Notes: generated by a model from the sequence alone, not told the origin. Shown: positions 7,855 to 17,274, counted from the stretch's first letter. The stretch: 34,078 bases of DNA from Methylomonas koyamae (GCF_001644025.1 NZ_LUUK01000220.1:1-34078); one strand, 5' to 3'. Numbers and translations are program-made.

Positions 7855-10827
7855 ATAATATTGTCGGATGTAGCTGTAAGCCTTCTCAAACAGCTCCTCA
7901 TCGGCATGCAGTTTGTATTTGAACAAGGATTTGCGTAGCGCCTTCTTGACCTCGCGCTCGCCGGCCAGGGTATTTTGCCAACCGGGGAAGCGTACAAGCC
8001 GGACGATTTCGTCGATGTCTGCCACCACGCGCTCGACAATGATCGGAGTATCGGCGGTTTTCACTTCGTTGAATAACTCGGTCAGTGCCGATTTGCCGCG
8101 ATCTTCCTCTTCTTCCGGCGGTGTTTCCTTCTCGGCCTGTAAGACTTCCTTGGCGATTTGCAGCAGTTGCTTCAAAAACTCGACGCTGTTCAGTACGCCG
8201 TTTTCAAAACGGTCGCGCAAGGCATCCAGCCGTTCGGAGAGTTCCTTGAATTTTGGATTGCCAAGATGATTACGCAAGCGCCGCGCGACCTTGATTTCGA
8301 TTTGCTTGACCTTTTTCGGGTCGGGATTGGACAACACCGCTTCCAGTAAATCGGCATCCAGCACCAAGGTATCCAGGTCGTCACGCACCGCATCGACATG
8401 CACGTTTTGATGGATCAGTTCGATGGTTTTGGCACCGAGCGAATGCCAAATCAGTTTGCCGTGACCGCTGGATGGTTGCACCGACTGGTACACCTGCGAC
8501 AGCCACTTGTAGTCCTTCTCGTATTGCCCAAGGAAGGTATCGGGCGAGATGGCTTCCCAGAGTTTGCCAAGCAAACTGTATTCGGCGGCGAAATTGTCGC
8601 GCACCTCGTTGTTGGGCAGACATTGCTGGGCGGCGATCAAACCCTCGTAACCTTCTATCGTGCGATCGACACCGGCAAAAAACGCCAGGCATTTCTGCAT
8701 CGTCTCTGGAAACTTGTCTTTCAATTCTTGGATATTCGATACAACCGCCAGCATGCTTTTATCGTCAAACTCCAGCGCCTTAGCAACATCATCGAAAATG
8801 CCCAGGTAATCGACAATCAAACCGTGGGTTTTCAACTCGGAGAAGGTCCGGTTCACCCGGCAGATGGCTTGCAGTAAGGTATGGTCGCGTAGCGGTTTAT
8901 CCAGATACATGACCTGCAAGATTGGCGCATCGAAGCCGGTGAGTAGCTTGGCGGTAACGATCAGCAACTTCAACGGATCATTAGGATCGCGAAACCGATC
9001 CAGCAAACGTTCCTCTTCATCCTTGCTGCGAGCGAAGGGCTTGTATTCGGTTTCGTTGCCGTTGACCGTCATCACCACTTCCGACGCTTCCGGCGGCAGC
9101 AACTTGTCCAGCGCCTGTTTGTAAAGCAGACAGGATTCGCGGTCGAAGGCCACGATCTGACCCTTGAAACCATTGGGTTCGACTTTGCTCTGGAAGTGCT
9201 GAACGATGTCTTCCGTCACCCGACGAATGCGTTCCGGCGTTTTAACCAGCACCGCCATCTTGGCGGCGGTCTTGCCGAGGTTGTCGCGGTCCAGGTCGGA
9301 CAGCGCACCGGTCATTTCCTTGAAAGCGGCGTCGATAGCGGGTTTGTCGATATGCAATTCCAGCAAACGCGGCTCGAAATGCAATTTCAACGTCGCACCG
9401 TCGCGAATGGATTCTTCAAAACCGTAGCGGCTCAGGTAACCCTTGTCATCTTCCTCGGCACCGAAGGCGTAGAAGGTATTGCGGTCTATACGATTGATCG
9501 GCGTGCCGGTCAGACCAAACAAAAACGCATTAGGCAGCGCATCGCGCATCTTGCGGCCCAGGTCACCTTCCTGAGTGCGGTGGGCTTCGTCGACCAGGGC
9601 GATGATGTTGCTGCGCGGATTGAGCGTGCCGTCGGCCTCGCCGAACTTGAAGATGGTGGTGATGATGATCTTGCGCACGTCCTGGGCCAGCAGTTGTTGC
9701 AGCTTGTCCCGCGTTTCGGCTTTTTCCAGATTGGGAATGTCGGCGCTGGTAAAGGTGCCGGTGATCTGGGTATCCAGGTCGATGCGATCCACCACGATCA
9801 ACACGGTCGGGTTTTTCAGGTGCGGATGCAAACGTAGTTTCTGCGCGGCAAACACCATCAGCAACGATTTACCGGACCCTTGAAAATGCCAGATCAGACC
9901 CTTTTTCGGATAGCCGGCCAGCACTCGCTCGACAATCTTGTTGGTCGCTTCGTATTGTTGGTAACGGCAGATGATCTTGATACGGCGTTTTTTCTTGTCG
10001 GTGGCGAACAAGGTAAAGCTGGCGAGAATATCCAATACCACATGCGGCCGCAGCATGCTTTCGGCCGCAAGTTGTAGTGTCTTTAGCGGATGGTGGCGGG
10101 CATCGCCGTTTTCCTCATCCAGATTCCACGGCCCCCAGTCTTTGATCGGCAAGCCGAGCGAACCGTAGTGATAGGCCTTGCCTTCAGTGGCGACCGAGAA
10201 CACGTTGCAGACGAACAGTTCCGGCACAAACTTCTCGTAATCGTCATGCACCTGCACCGCACCATCGACCCAACTGACTGCCGAACGGGTTGGGGTTTTG
10301 GCTTCGATCAGCACCAGTGGCAGTCCGTTGATCAGTAGCATCAGGTCGGCACGACGTTCGGCGCTGCCGGCGCGGTAGGTAAATTGTTGGGTGGCGACGT
10401 ACTGGTTTTGGTCGAGATTGTCTAAGTCGATCAGCCGTACCGGCACATGCTGGTTGTTGTGACCGAAGGGCATGGAACGCTCGCCGCGCAGCCAGGCGGT
10501 CATTTCCTCGTTGGCTCGAATCAGACCGTCGGAACGTACCGACAGGATGATCGCGCGTAGTTTGTACAATACCTCGTCGGCGCGGTCGGGTTGGGCGGCA
10601 ATTTCCGGATTGAGGCGGATCAGCGCTTCGCGCAGCCAGGGTTCGACTAGCACTTCCTGGGGTTGGCGGGGAATGTCGGCGTTAGCTACACGACGCCAGC
10701 CTAGGCCTTTCGAGGCGCGACCATATTCGGTTAGCGGCTCTTTGGCGGCGTTGGACGGAATGGATTTAGCCGGGCCGGAAAGTAAGTCGTAAAGGTAGGC
10801 TTCGACGGTGTTAGATTCGCAAAACAT
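7852..10827 (-). CDS. hsdR: Type I restriction enzyme, R (motor and nuclease) subunit HsdR
   Basis: HsdR translocates DNA and cuts it when the HsdM/HsdS complex meets unmodified sites. In 991 residues the expected order is seen: an N-terminal PD-(D/E)xK nuclease with D161 and E175-A-K177 (LIEAKTPTR), then an SF2 helicase with Walker A GSGKS (317-321), DEAH box (413-416) and a GLTGTP motif near 435, then the second helicase lobe (LLTGFDAP, QAICRVNR) and a helical C-terminus. The ATG at 10827 has GGAGG 6 nt upstream and lies inside the hsdS end (17-nt overlap). No stop or frameshift is seen, so it appears functional. It is the last gene of the hsd operon. Confidence 0.97.
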   Translation of the reverse strand: MFCESNTVEAYLYDLLSGPAKSIPSNAAKEPLTEYGRASKGLGWRRVANADIPRQPQEVLVEPWLREALIRLNPEIAAQPDRADEVLYKLRAIILSVRSDGLIRANEEMTAWLRGERSMPFGHNNQHVPVRLIDLDNLDQNQYVATQQFTYRAGSAERRADLMLLINGLPLVLIEAKTPTRSAVSWVDGAVQVHDDYEKFVPELFVCNVFSVATEGKAYHYGSLGLPIKDWGPWNLDEENGDARHHPLKTLQLAAESMLRPHVVLDILASFTLFATDKKKRRIKIICRYQQYEATNKIVERVLAGYPKKGLIWHFQGSGKSLLMVFAAQKLRLHPHLKNPTVLIVVDRIDLDTQITGTFTSADIPNLEKAETRDKLQQLLAQDVRKIIITTIFKFGEADGTLNPRSNIIALVDEAHRTQEGDLGRKMRDALPNAFLFGLTGTPINRIDRNTFYAFGAEEDDKGYLSRYGFEESIRDGATLKLHFEPRLLELHIDKPAIDAAFKEMTGALSDLDRDNLGKTAAKMAVLVKTPERIRRVTEDIVQHFQSKVEPNGFKGQIVAFDRESCLLYKQALDKLLPPEASEVVMTVNGNETEYKPFARSKDEEERLLDRFRDPNDPLKLLIVTAKLLTGFDAPILQVMYLDKPLRDHTLLQAICRVNRTFSELKTHGLIVDYLGIFDDVAKALEFDDKSMLAVVSNIQELKDKFPETMQKCLAFFAGVDRTIEGYEGLIAAQQCLPNNEVRDNFAAEYSLLGKLWEAISPDTFLGQYEKDYKWLSQVYQSVQPSSGHGKLIWHSLGAKTIELIHQNVHVDAVRDDLDTLVLDADLLEAVLSNPDPKKVKQIEIKVARRLRNHLGNPKFKELSERLDALRDRFENGVLNSVEFLKQLLQIAKEVLQAEKETPPEEEEDRGKSALTELFNEVKTADTPIIVERVVADIDEIVRLVRFPGWQNTLAGEREVKKALRKSLFKYKLHADEELFEKAYSYIRQYY

Positions 10828-12010
10828 CTACAACCTCCGTCGATGAAGTAATTACTTTTCCGCGAAGCGGCCCAAGCTTGTTGATTCGAGCTTGAATGTT
10901 CTTGACCGACAATTCGAATGAATCAAATATATCACTCAAGCGCTCCTGCTCGTCTAAAGGGGGTAGCGGTAATGCATATCTCTTCAGCTTATCCATGTCC
11001 ACCCCTGCCTGACCACAACTTCTTCGTGATAACCCCTCAATTAGAGAAAGCAGCGCCTTTTCTTTCAAAAAGTGATAAAGATACCTTTTACTCAGACCTT
11101 GTCTGGGAACCGCTTTGATAAGAGCAACGTTATATGCACCAGTAAGTCCTCGTAGGATCTGAAAAACTGGAGGCCCATATCGCCCAATCATAACGTCATT
11201 TTCATCACAAAATTTTTTAGCTAGTGCTTTGGGGACATAAGTTAAAAATTCTGAACTTTTGTAATCTCGAATTTGGATTAGTCGCACATTATTAGATGAC
11301 GGCGAAAATTCAAATGTATGAGCAGGAGGTTGTGAACCACCCTGAAAATCAACCATGTCGCCGATTAATTTAGCCTGCCAGCTTTCAGGTATAGAACCAA
11401 TTAAGGAGTCTTTCAACTGTTGATGTTCACCTCCCCACATAATACTGTCTCGAATATTGGTTAGTTGAGTTTGCGCTACATCAAGGGCCTCTCGATAAGC
11501 GTCAAATGCACTTTGAATTGCGGAAAGTAATCCGACAAGATTCTTTTGTTCCACAAGAGATGGCAATGCAAATTCCTGGATAGCCATGGTCTTCCAGTTG
11601 ATGGTCGGCGAAAGCGAGCCCACCGAAATCTCCACCGCACGATTCATAAATAAATCGCTCTGCATGAAAAACGGCAAAAACTCTGGCAACACCACCTCGG
11701 GCTTGGCACGCAGCACCATCGCATGTGCCGAACAAATGCCGTCGAACTCGGCGACACCCAACTTGCGCTGGTAGGCACGGCGGCGACCGAAAATGATGTC
11801 ACCCTTTTTGAACATCAGCTTGGTCGCTTCCACATCATCCGGACTGCCCCAACGGCGAATCCGCAACGAATCGGGATCAAGGTGTTCCAGTCCAACATAA
11901 TGCTCCATGCCGGATTCAGACGGGTTATCGATACGAACATTAACGTTGGTCGCCATCTGATCAAATCGCCAAATTTTCCAGCCCGGTTTTAACTGCCTCC
12001 TGTCGGTCAC
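10811..12010 (-). CDS. hsdS: Type I restriction-modification specificity subunit HsdS
   Basis: HsdS sets the DNA sequence recognised by the methylase and restriction complex. The 399-residue product shows the usual two-half layout: a first target-recognition domain (about 10-150) ending in PTINWKTMAIQEFALPSLVEQ, a helical spacer with YREALDVAQTQLTNIRDSIM (about 175-200), then a second domain (about 210-350) ending in the parallel motif DMDKLKRYALPLPPLDEQ and a C-terminal coiled segment. Each half has its own conserved ALP-L-EQ element, so both half-sites should be read. The start is a GTG overlapping the upstream stop as GTGA. The recognition sequence cannot be read from the protein. Confidence 0.93.
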   Translation of the reverse strand: MTDRRQLKPGWKIWRFDQMATNVNVRIDNPSESGMEHYVGLEHLDPDSLRIRRWGSPDDVEATKLMFKKGDIIFGRRRAYQRKLGVAEFDGICSAHAMVLRAKPEVVLPEFLPFFMQSDLFMNRAVEISVGSLSPTINWKTMAIQEFALPSLVEQKNLVGLLSAIQSAFDAYREALDVAQTQLTNIRDSIMWGGEHQQLKDSLIGSIPESWQAKLIGDMVDFQGGSQPPAHTFEFSPSSNNVRLIQIRDYKSSEFLTYVPKALAKKFCDENDVMIGRYGPPVFQILRGLTGAYNVALIKAVPRQGLSKRYLYHFLKEKALLSLIEGLSRRSCGQAGVDMDKLKRYALPLPPLDEQERLSDIFDSFELSVKNIQARINKLGPLRGKVITSSTEVVDVLRI

Positions 12011-13881
12011 GCGTCTTGTTCCTTATTTCGATCCGGCGCCAAGTAAGCCTGATGGGGATGCTTGGCGCTTTCCGGATAACGCAAACTCAACTGAGCATTG
12101 CCTACCATTGGCGTTAAATGTTTGTTGCGCAAATAATGGCGATCCTTATTCAACAAGGTTGCAAGCTGTTCACCGGTCAGCGGCTGCCAGGCGCAAAGCC
12201 TAACAATCAAGTCGCGCAAGGCTTCCCGGCTAAGATTGTTGACGGAAGTAAGCAGCAAGGTTGCAAGTTCGGGTGGTAAGGTTGCAAGATCGAGCTTGCA
12301 ACCTTCGTCGGCAAGCTTGCAACCTTCCATCAGTGGAGGTTCGTTATCGAACGGTACGCGTGCCTGCTCAGGATGCAGGTCGGGTTCGACGACTGCCGCC
12401 TGCAAGGTGTAATAAGTGCGGCTACCGCTACCTTGTTTGACCAATAGCCCTCGGTCGCGTAGACGGCGTAACACCTGGCTAGCCATTAATGTATCCAGAC
12501 CGGAAAAATCCCGGCAGGCGGTGTTATCCACCGCGCCGGTTTCTCGGGCATAAATCAGAACCTTGGCATCCTCGCCGCTCAGGGTGTCGCCGGCAAGGGA
12601 TTTGAGCCAGCGGTAATCATCTTCCGTCAACAGATGATGCAGGAATAGCGTGGCCTTAAATTCATTTCTCTGCCGATCTGAGTTGAATTCCGGCAAGGGC
12701 AAACCAGCATCGGCCGAGAGGCGGCGCATGGTACGAATACCTGAGCCTTTGGTTTCGGCCCAATGCAGGTCGTGCAGTACGGCGGCAATCGCCGGATTGC
12801 GCAGTCTTGAGCCAGGCTTACCCAAGTCGGCCATATCTTTGAGCGAGAAACCGGGATTGATGACTTCGATACGATTGCTGTAACGAATGATCTGTACCGG
12901 GCTGTGAATCTGATAGCTGCGATGCATGGCGGCATTGGCCAGCGCCTCGCGGATCACCTTGCGCGGCAATACCGGCTCCTGGCGACTTTGCATTTCGCCA
13001 TCATCCAGACGGAAGCCCTTGGGTAATTCATCGAGGATAGTGTTCTGCATTTGCCGTAACGCCAACATCAAGGGCTTGCGCAAATCCAGCGTGGTAATGA
13101 AGCGATCATCCGGGTCTTCGACCCATTGCATGCCTGGAACACGAATGTAATCGATGCGCAGCGCAGGCATTAGGCGTCGCAATGCCAGCGATTTACCAAA
13201 CAACACGATACCAGCCAAGGTAGGACGCAGTTCACCATCAATACGTTTAAGTGCACAAATCGCTTCCAGTAAATCATCATCACCGTAAGCAAGTTCTTCC
13301 GCCTCCGGATTTGCGTCCGCCCGCAGACGGCGGTATTCGGTTACCGCTAAGGGATCGATGTCATCGCGACTGGCTTCGCGGATAACGACCATGTCGGGAC
13401 CAGCTTGCGGTTGCGTTTCACCTCGCAACACCCAAAGGTCTTCATCGACACAATGCTGGTCGGTGGAACCGATACGGCGGTAGGCCCCACGCGGCAAGCC
13501 GGTGGCTTTAGCGTAAATGGGTTTTTGACTCATATCGGATTCTGGCACATAAACCACCAGCACCGGTTTGCCGCCAACCGTTTCGATCTGCATTTCGGGG
13601 CGCACCACCACGTTAAGCATGGTCGAGCATTGAGTGGCCAAATCCTTTTGGACTTTGTCCAAGTCCGATAGCCCTTCGGCCCAATAAACCACATCGCCTT
13701 TGTCGTTGGTTTTCCAGTTGGCTCCGAGTAATAAATAACCACCGTCCAGGCCGGGTTCGTTGGCAAAGGCGATGACGGTTTGCATCACCGATTTACCGAG
13801 CTCGCTGGCCCGCTTGGCTTCGATGCGAGACGACTCATCAACGGCGTTAAGTTCTTCGAACAGTTCTACGGCGCTACGCAT
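12007..13881 (-). CDS. AlbA_2/Schlafen-type putative DNA-binding ATPase in the hsd operon
   Basis: The 624-residue product begins with an AlbA_2 (Schlafen-like) domain (about 5-125), with IEAKRASELGKSVMQTVIAF at the front. It is followed by a GHKL-type ATPase region (about 280-420) with an N-box-like EALANAAMHRSYQ and a G-box-like KGSGIRTM, and then winged-helix segments. Proteins of this class are often found inside type I RM operons, but their role there is not settled; a regulatory or defence role is inference. It overlaps hsdM by 8 nt and hsdS by 4 nt, so it is coupled to both. Its C-terminal linker (about 515-575) contains a DNA repeat that yields EGCKL twice and LATL three times. Separate from these domains, I recognise nothing catalytic. 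Confidence 0.8.
   Translation of the reverse strand: MRSAVELFEELNAVDESSRIEAKRASELGKSVMQTVIAFANEPGLDGGYLLLGANWKTNDKGDVVYWAEGLSDLDKVQKDLATQCSTMLNVVVRPEMQIETVGGKPVLVVYVPESDMSQKPIYAKATGLPRGAYRRIGSTDQHCVDEDLWVLRGETQPQAGPDMVVIREASRDDIDPLAVTEYRRLRADANPEAEELAYGDDDLLEAICALKRIDGELRPTLAGIVLFGKSLALRRLMPALRIDYIRVPGMQWVEDPDDRFITTLDLRKPLMLALRQMQNTILDELPKGFRLDDGEMQSRQEPVLPRKVIREALANAAMHRSYQIHSPVQIIRYSNRIEVINPGFSLKDMADLGKPGSRLRNPAIAAVLHDLHWAETKGSGIRTMRRLSADAGLPLPEFNSDRQRNEFKATLFLHHLLTEDDYRWLKSLAGDTLSGEDAKVLIYARETGAVDNTACRDFSGLDTLMASQVLRRLRDRGLLVKQGSGSRTYYTLQAAVVEPDLHPEQARVPFDNEPPLMEGCKLADEGCKLDLATLPPELATLLLTSVNNLSREALRDLIVRLCAWQPLTGEQLATLLNKDRHYLRNKHLTPMVGNAQLSLRYPESAKHPHQAYLAPDRNKEQDA
12157..12326. repeat. 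Five copies of an 11-bp sequence in both orientations inside a gene
   Basis: AAGGTTGCAAG occurs at 12157-12167, 12257-12267 and 12278-12288, and its reverse complement CTTGCAACCTT at 12295-12305 and 12316-12326. In the coding strand of the AlbA_2 protein one orientation reads LATL and the other EGCKL. The four right-hand copies are spaced 17-21 bp apart (start to start), so the middle pair can form a hairpin. It may be a low-complexity linker or a binding-site cluster. Confidence 0.7.
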
Positions 13882-15394
13882 CGGGCTCGGTCTCCGAAAC
13901 CAGTTGATCGAGAGTTTCTACCAGATTATCCATTTGCTGCCAAAAGGCTCGACCACTGGTTTGCCAGTTGTCCCAGGCTTCAGCAAGGCTGGCAGGTTGC
14001 TCGCTATTGGCGGCACTGCTGGTGTTACTAGTCTGGCGTTTGACGTAAAGCGGGATCGAAAGATTACAGGCCTGGCTTTGCAACTCCGCCAGCGTAACTA
14101 CCTTGGCGAAACCGGGTTGATCGGCAAAGGCTTGGAAGGCATCGAGGATGCGCAGCTGATGTTCGGGCTTGAGGAAACTTTGCGCACGTTCCCGCGTGAC
14201 TTCATTGAGCGCATCGATAAACAGTACCTTGTGTTTGCGGGCTGCCGGTTTATTCCGGTTGCAGACCACGATGCAGGATTCCATCGGCGAGTTGTAGAAC
14301 AGGTTAGGCCCAAGGCCAATGACTGCTTCCACCCAATCCTGCTCGACCATTTTGTTGCGCATGGCCTGTTCTTCGTTACGGAACAACACGCCGTGCGGCC
14401 AGAGAATAGCACAGCGGCCCTTATTACTGAGGCTAGCAAGAATATGTTGCTGGAAGGCATAGTCGGCGCGGCCTTGCGGCGGCGTGCCGAGAAAGTTACG
14501 CCCCCATTTGTCCTGCTCGAAGGCCGTGCGATCCCATTGTTTGATGGAATACGGCGGATTGGCCAGAATCACATCGAACTGGCGCAGTCGATCGCCTTCG
14601 ATGTGTTTAGGATCGGCCAGCGTATCGCCGCGAATGATTTGAAAGTCCTCGACGCCGTGCAGAAACAGATTCATGCGGGCGATACCGGAGGTGATCAGAT
14701 TGCGTTCCTGTCCATAAAGTTTGAGTGTGCGATATTCGCCTCCGCTTCGTTTGACCTCGGTCAGGGCCGAAATCAGCATACCACCAGTACCGCACGTCGG
14801 GTCGTAGATCGACTCGCCGGTCTGCGGCGCAAGCAATTGGGTCATCAGATGCACGACGGTGCGGTTGGTGTAGAACTCCGCGGCGGTGTGGCCAGAATCG
14901 TCGGCAAACTTTTTGATCAAAAACTCATAAGCGTTGCCCAGTTCATCCTCGGGGACGTTGGCCACCGACAGGGTTTGGGTCGAGAAATGCTCGATAAGGT
15001 TTTTCAGGGTTTCGTCGGGCAGGCGTTCGCGATTGGTCCAGGGTGCATCGCCGAAGATGCCGGCCAGTAAGTCGGGATTGGCGGCTTCTAGTTGACGCAA
15101 GGCAGTTTGAATCGCCATGCCGACATTTTTGGGCGTTTGCCGCACATCGTTCCAATGCGCACCCTCGGGAATCTGGAAACGATGATTTTCGGCAAACTCG
15201 GCATAGGATAGGTCGCCATCCGAATCGGCCAAGGCGGTTTGGTATTCCTCGTCCCAGACATCCGAGATACGTTTGAAAAACAGCAATGGGAAAATAAACT
15301 GCTTGTAATCGCCGGCATCAATAAGACCGCGCAAAAGAACGGCGGCCCCCCAGAGATAGGATTCGAGTTCTTGTTGGCTGATGCGACTAATCAA
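13874..15394 (-). CDS. hsdM: Type I DNA methyltransferase subunit HsdM (intact copy)
   Basis: HsdM methylates adenine in the sequence chosen by HsdS, using S-adenosylmethionine. I place the start at a TTG (15394), not at the longer frame from 15514: GGGAG lies 7 nt upstream, the zinc-ribbon gene before it overlaps by 8 nt in the manner of this operon, and the first residues then match the family pattern (ISQQELESYLWGAAVLLRG). The 506-residue product has the SAM-binding motif DPTCGTGG (198-205) and the catalytic NPPY (279-282). The C-terminal part contains GRCAILWPHGVLFR, a reference for the damaged copy upstream. It is followed with 8-nt overlap by the AlbA_2 gene. It looks functional. Confidence 0.95.
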   Translation of the reverse strand: MISRISQQELESYLWGAAVLLRGLIDAGDYKQFIFPLLFFKRISDVWDEEYQTALADSDGDLSYAEFAENHRFQIPEGAHWNDVRQTPKNVGMAIQTALRQLEAANPDLLAGIFGDAPWTNRERLPDETLKNLIEHFSTQTLSVANVPEDELGNAYEFLIKKFADDSGHTAAEFYTNRTVVHLMTQLLAPQTGESIYDPTCGTGGMLISALTEVKRSGGEYRTLKLYGQERNLITSGIARMNLFLHGVEDFQIIRGDTLADPKHIEGDRLRQFDVILANPPYSIKQWDRTAFEQDKWGRNFLGTPPQGRADYAFQQHILASLSNKGRCAILWPHGVLFRNEEQAMRNKMVEQDWVEAVIGLGPNLFYNSPMESCIVVCNRNKPAARKHKVLFIDALNEVTRERAQSFLKPEHQLRILDAFQAFADQPGFAKVVTLAELQSQACNLSIPLYVKRQTSNTSSAANSEQPASLAEAWDNWQTSGRAFWQQMDNLVETLDQLVSETEPDA

Positions 15395-15599
15395 GCTGTA
15401 TCTCCCGGCGTTTGATGCGCCATTGATGGCCGCAAGATGTGCATTCCCTCTCAGAACCTTCCAAATCGACGCAGCAACCGCCAAGCACAACTTCGCCACG
15501 GCCCGCCATTTCAAAAGCCTGTTCGGTCGGCATACCGTAAAGAATATCCACCCCGGTTTTCTGCCGACAACTTGGACAAATGTATTTTCGAGGACTCAT
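15387..15599 (-). CDS. Small double zinc-ribbon protein in the hsd operon
   Basis: The 70-residue product contains two CxxC pairs, CPSC near the N-terminus and CTSCGH near residue 55, with a middle CC, as in zinc ribbons. I do not know a named function. Its ATG overlaps the stop of the broken hsdM copy as ATGA, and its stop overlaps the TTG start of the intact hsdM, so translation is coupled on both sides. Such position suggests a dedicated accessory factor of this RM system (inference). The basic end (RIKRREIQLD) could contact nucleic acid. Confidence 0.7.
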   Translation of the reverse strand: MSPRKYICPSCRQKTGVDILYGMPTEQAFEMAGRGEVVLGGCCVDLEGSERECTSCGHQWRIKRREIQLD

Positions 15600-17085
15600 T
15601 GCAACCAGCCGCCCTCGCTCATGACATTAGCCAGTCGCTCTTCGGCTTCTCTGCAACGAGTTAAAGCATCTTTGAAGGCGGCGATAGCTTCTGGCAATGG
15701 TGGAATATCTTCCGTGAGGGGCGGCAGCACGTAACGCGAGATATTGAGCGTCCAGTCTTCGGCTTTGATTTCATCCAGGCTGACAATCCGAACTGCGTCC
15801 TGCACATCCTGGTAGTTTTGGAACCAGCTCTGAATTTGCAGCGCATGTTCGGGCTCCAGATAGTTCTGAGCCCGACCGCGACGGAATAGCCGCGAGGCAT
15901 CGGCAATCAGGACTTTGTGGCGACGTTCTACCTGTTTTCGCTTGCGCAACACCAGAATACAGGCCGCCAAACCGGTGCCGTAAAACAGATTCGGCGCCAA
16001 GCCAATCACGGCTTCAATCAAATCCAATTCCAACAACTTTTGCCGAATTGAGCCTTCGGCGCCTTTACGGAACAGTGCGCCTTGCGGCCGCTGACGTCGG
16101 CCATGGATTTGACCATGTGCTGGACCCAGGCAAAGTCGCCAGAACTGGATGGCGGCAAGCCGGCAAAGTTACGACCAAACGGGTCACTAAGCCATAGCTC
16201 TTCGCCCCACTTTTCCAGGGAGAATGGCGGATTGGCGATCACGCAATCGAACGTCGCCAGCCGGTCGCCATCGAAAAAAGCGGGACTGCGTAACGTATCG
16301 CCGCGCACGATCTGAAAATCCTCAATACCGTGCAGGAACAGGTTCATGCGAGCAATGGATGAGGTGGTCAGGTTTTTCTCCTGACCGAACAATTTGCCCC
16401 ATAAGCGTTTTACATCGCCGTGCATTTCATTGACGTGTTGCACGGCTGCGAGCAGCATGCCACCGGTCCCACAAGCCGGGTCGTAAATGGTTTCGCCTTC
16501 CTTGGGATCGAGCATGTCGATCATCAAGCGCACGACGCTGCGCGGGGTATAGAACTCGCCGGCTTTCTTGTTGGTGGCGTCGGCGAATTTCTTGATTAGG
16601 TATTCGTAGGCATCACCGACCACATCTGAGGTGGCACTGTGATTGCCCAAGGGGAGTTTGGAAAAGTGCTCGATCAAATCCTTGAGCAGCGCATCCGACA
16701 AGCGTTCTTTGTTGGTCCATTGGGCATCACCGAAAACGCCATACAAGGTATCGGGGTTGGCTTTTTCGATCTCACGCATCGCTCTCTGCAAGGCGGTGCC
16801 GACATTGCTGGCAACTGATCGGACATCGTTCCAATGACAATCATTGGGGATCTGGAAGCGGTGAGATTCCGGAAATAGCGCTAATTCCGCATCACCGGTT
16901 TCGGCCACGATGTCGGCATACTCTTCGTCCCACACATCGCAAATGCGTTTGAAGAAAAGGAGCGGGAAGATGTAGGTCTTGAAATCTGCCGCATCCACCG
17001 GGCCGCGCAAAATATTGGCGGATTCCCAGAGGTGGCTTTCAAGCTGGTTCAGAGTTGTAAGTTTTGCGTCCAAGCATTCATCCAC
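15596..17085 (-). pseudogene. hsdM: Second hsdM copy, broken by a frameshifting deletion
   Basis: The N-terminal piece (16018-17085) keeps the SAM motif DPACGTGGML and catalytic NPPF. The C-terminal piece (15596-16036) starts in another frame and continues the family sequence (LLELDLIEAVIGLAPNLFYGTG). Near 16085-16100 the first frame reads VSGR and then nonsense, while the other frame already reads RPQGALFRKGAEG. Compared with the intact copy, where five residues lie between GR and PHG, about 19 nt are missing at a GGCCGC. Hence a small out-of-frame deletion, not a single-base slip. Start is uncertain: GTG at 17085 without a ribosome site, or TTG at 17073. It is first in the operon, so the downstream genes may rely on its promoter. 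The two copies are clearly diverged, not a recent duplication. A sequencing error is less likely for a 19-nt loss. Confidence 0.85.
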
Positions 17086-17133
17086 ACTGAATATGGTTAT
17101 TGTTGACGGCTACTACTTTTTTGGCCCGCTTCA

Positions 17134-17151
17134 TTGATCGAACTGGATCAA
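17134..17151. promoter_or_regulatory. Operator-like inverted repeat upstream of the hsd operon
   Basis: TTGATC-gaactg-GATCAA, perfect 6-bp arms with a 6-nt spacer, lies about 50 bp upstream of the first hsdM start. It could be a regulator binding site at the hsd promoter. No clear -35/-10 pair could be assigned. Confidence 0.35.
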
Positions 17152-17180
17152 AAGTACATCGGCTATTCAAAAACTGTTTA

Positions 17181-17216
17181 GCTACGGGAGCAGTAATTTT
17201 TTACCCTCCCGTTAGC
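17181..17216 (-). terminator. Probable rho-independent terminator, gyrB direction
   Basis: GCTACGGGAG (17181-17190) pairs with CTCCCGTTAGC (17206-17216) with a single-base bulge. On the minus strand the stem is followed by TAAACAGTTTTT. It would stop transcripts reading out of gyrB before the hsd promoter region. It lies inside the putative element end, so it would replace a native gyrB terminator. Confidence 0.5.
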
Positions 17217-17274
17217 CAATCACGATTAAATAAGAATGTTTCTCAAATACATATCCCAATAGCCAATTTCATGA

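Noticed and set aside
9196-9837. Long plus-strand frame inside hsdR
   Set aside because: Shadow of the hsdR coding strand; the helicase motifs are on the minus strand.
13760-15070. 436-aa plus-strand frame opposite hsdM
   Set aside because: Antisense shadow of a gene with clear methylase motifs; its sequence has no family features.
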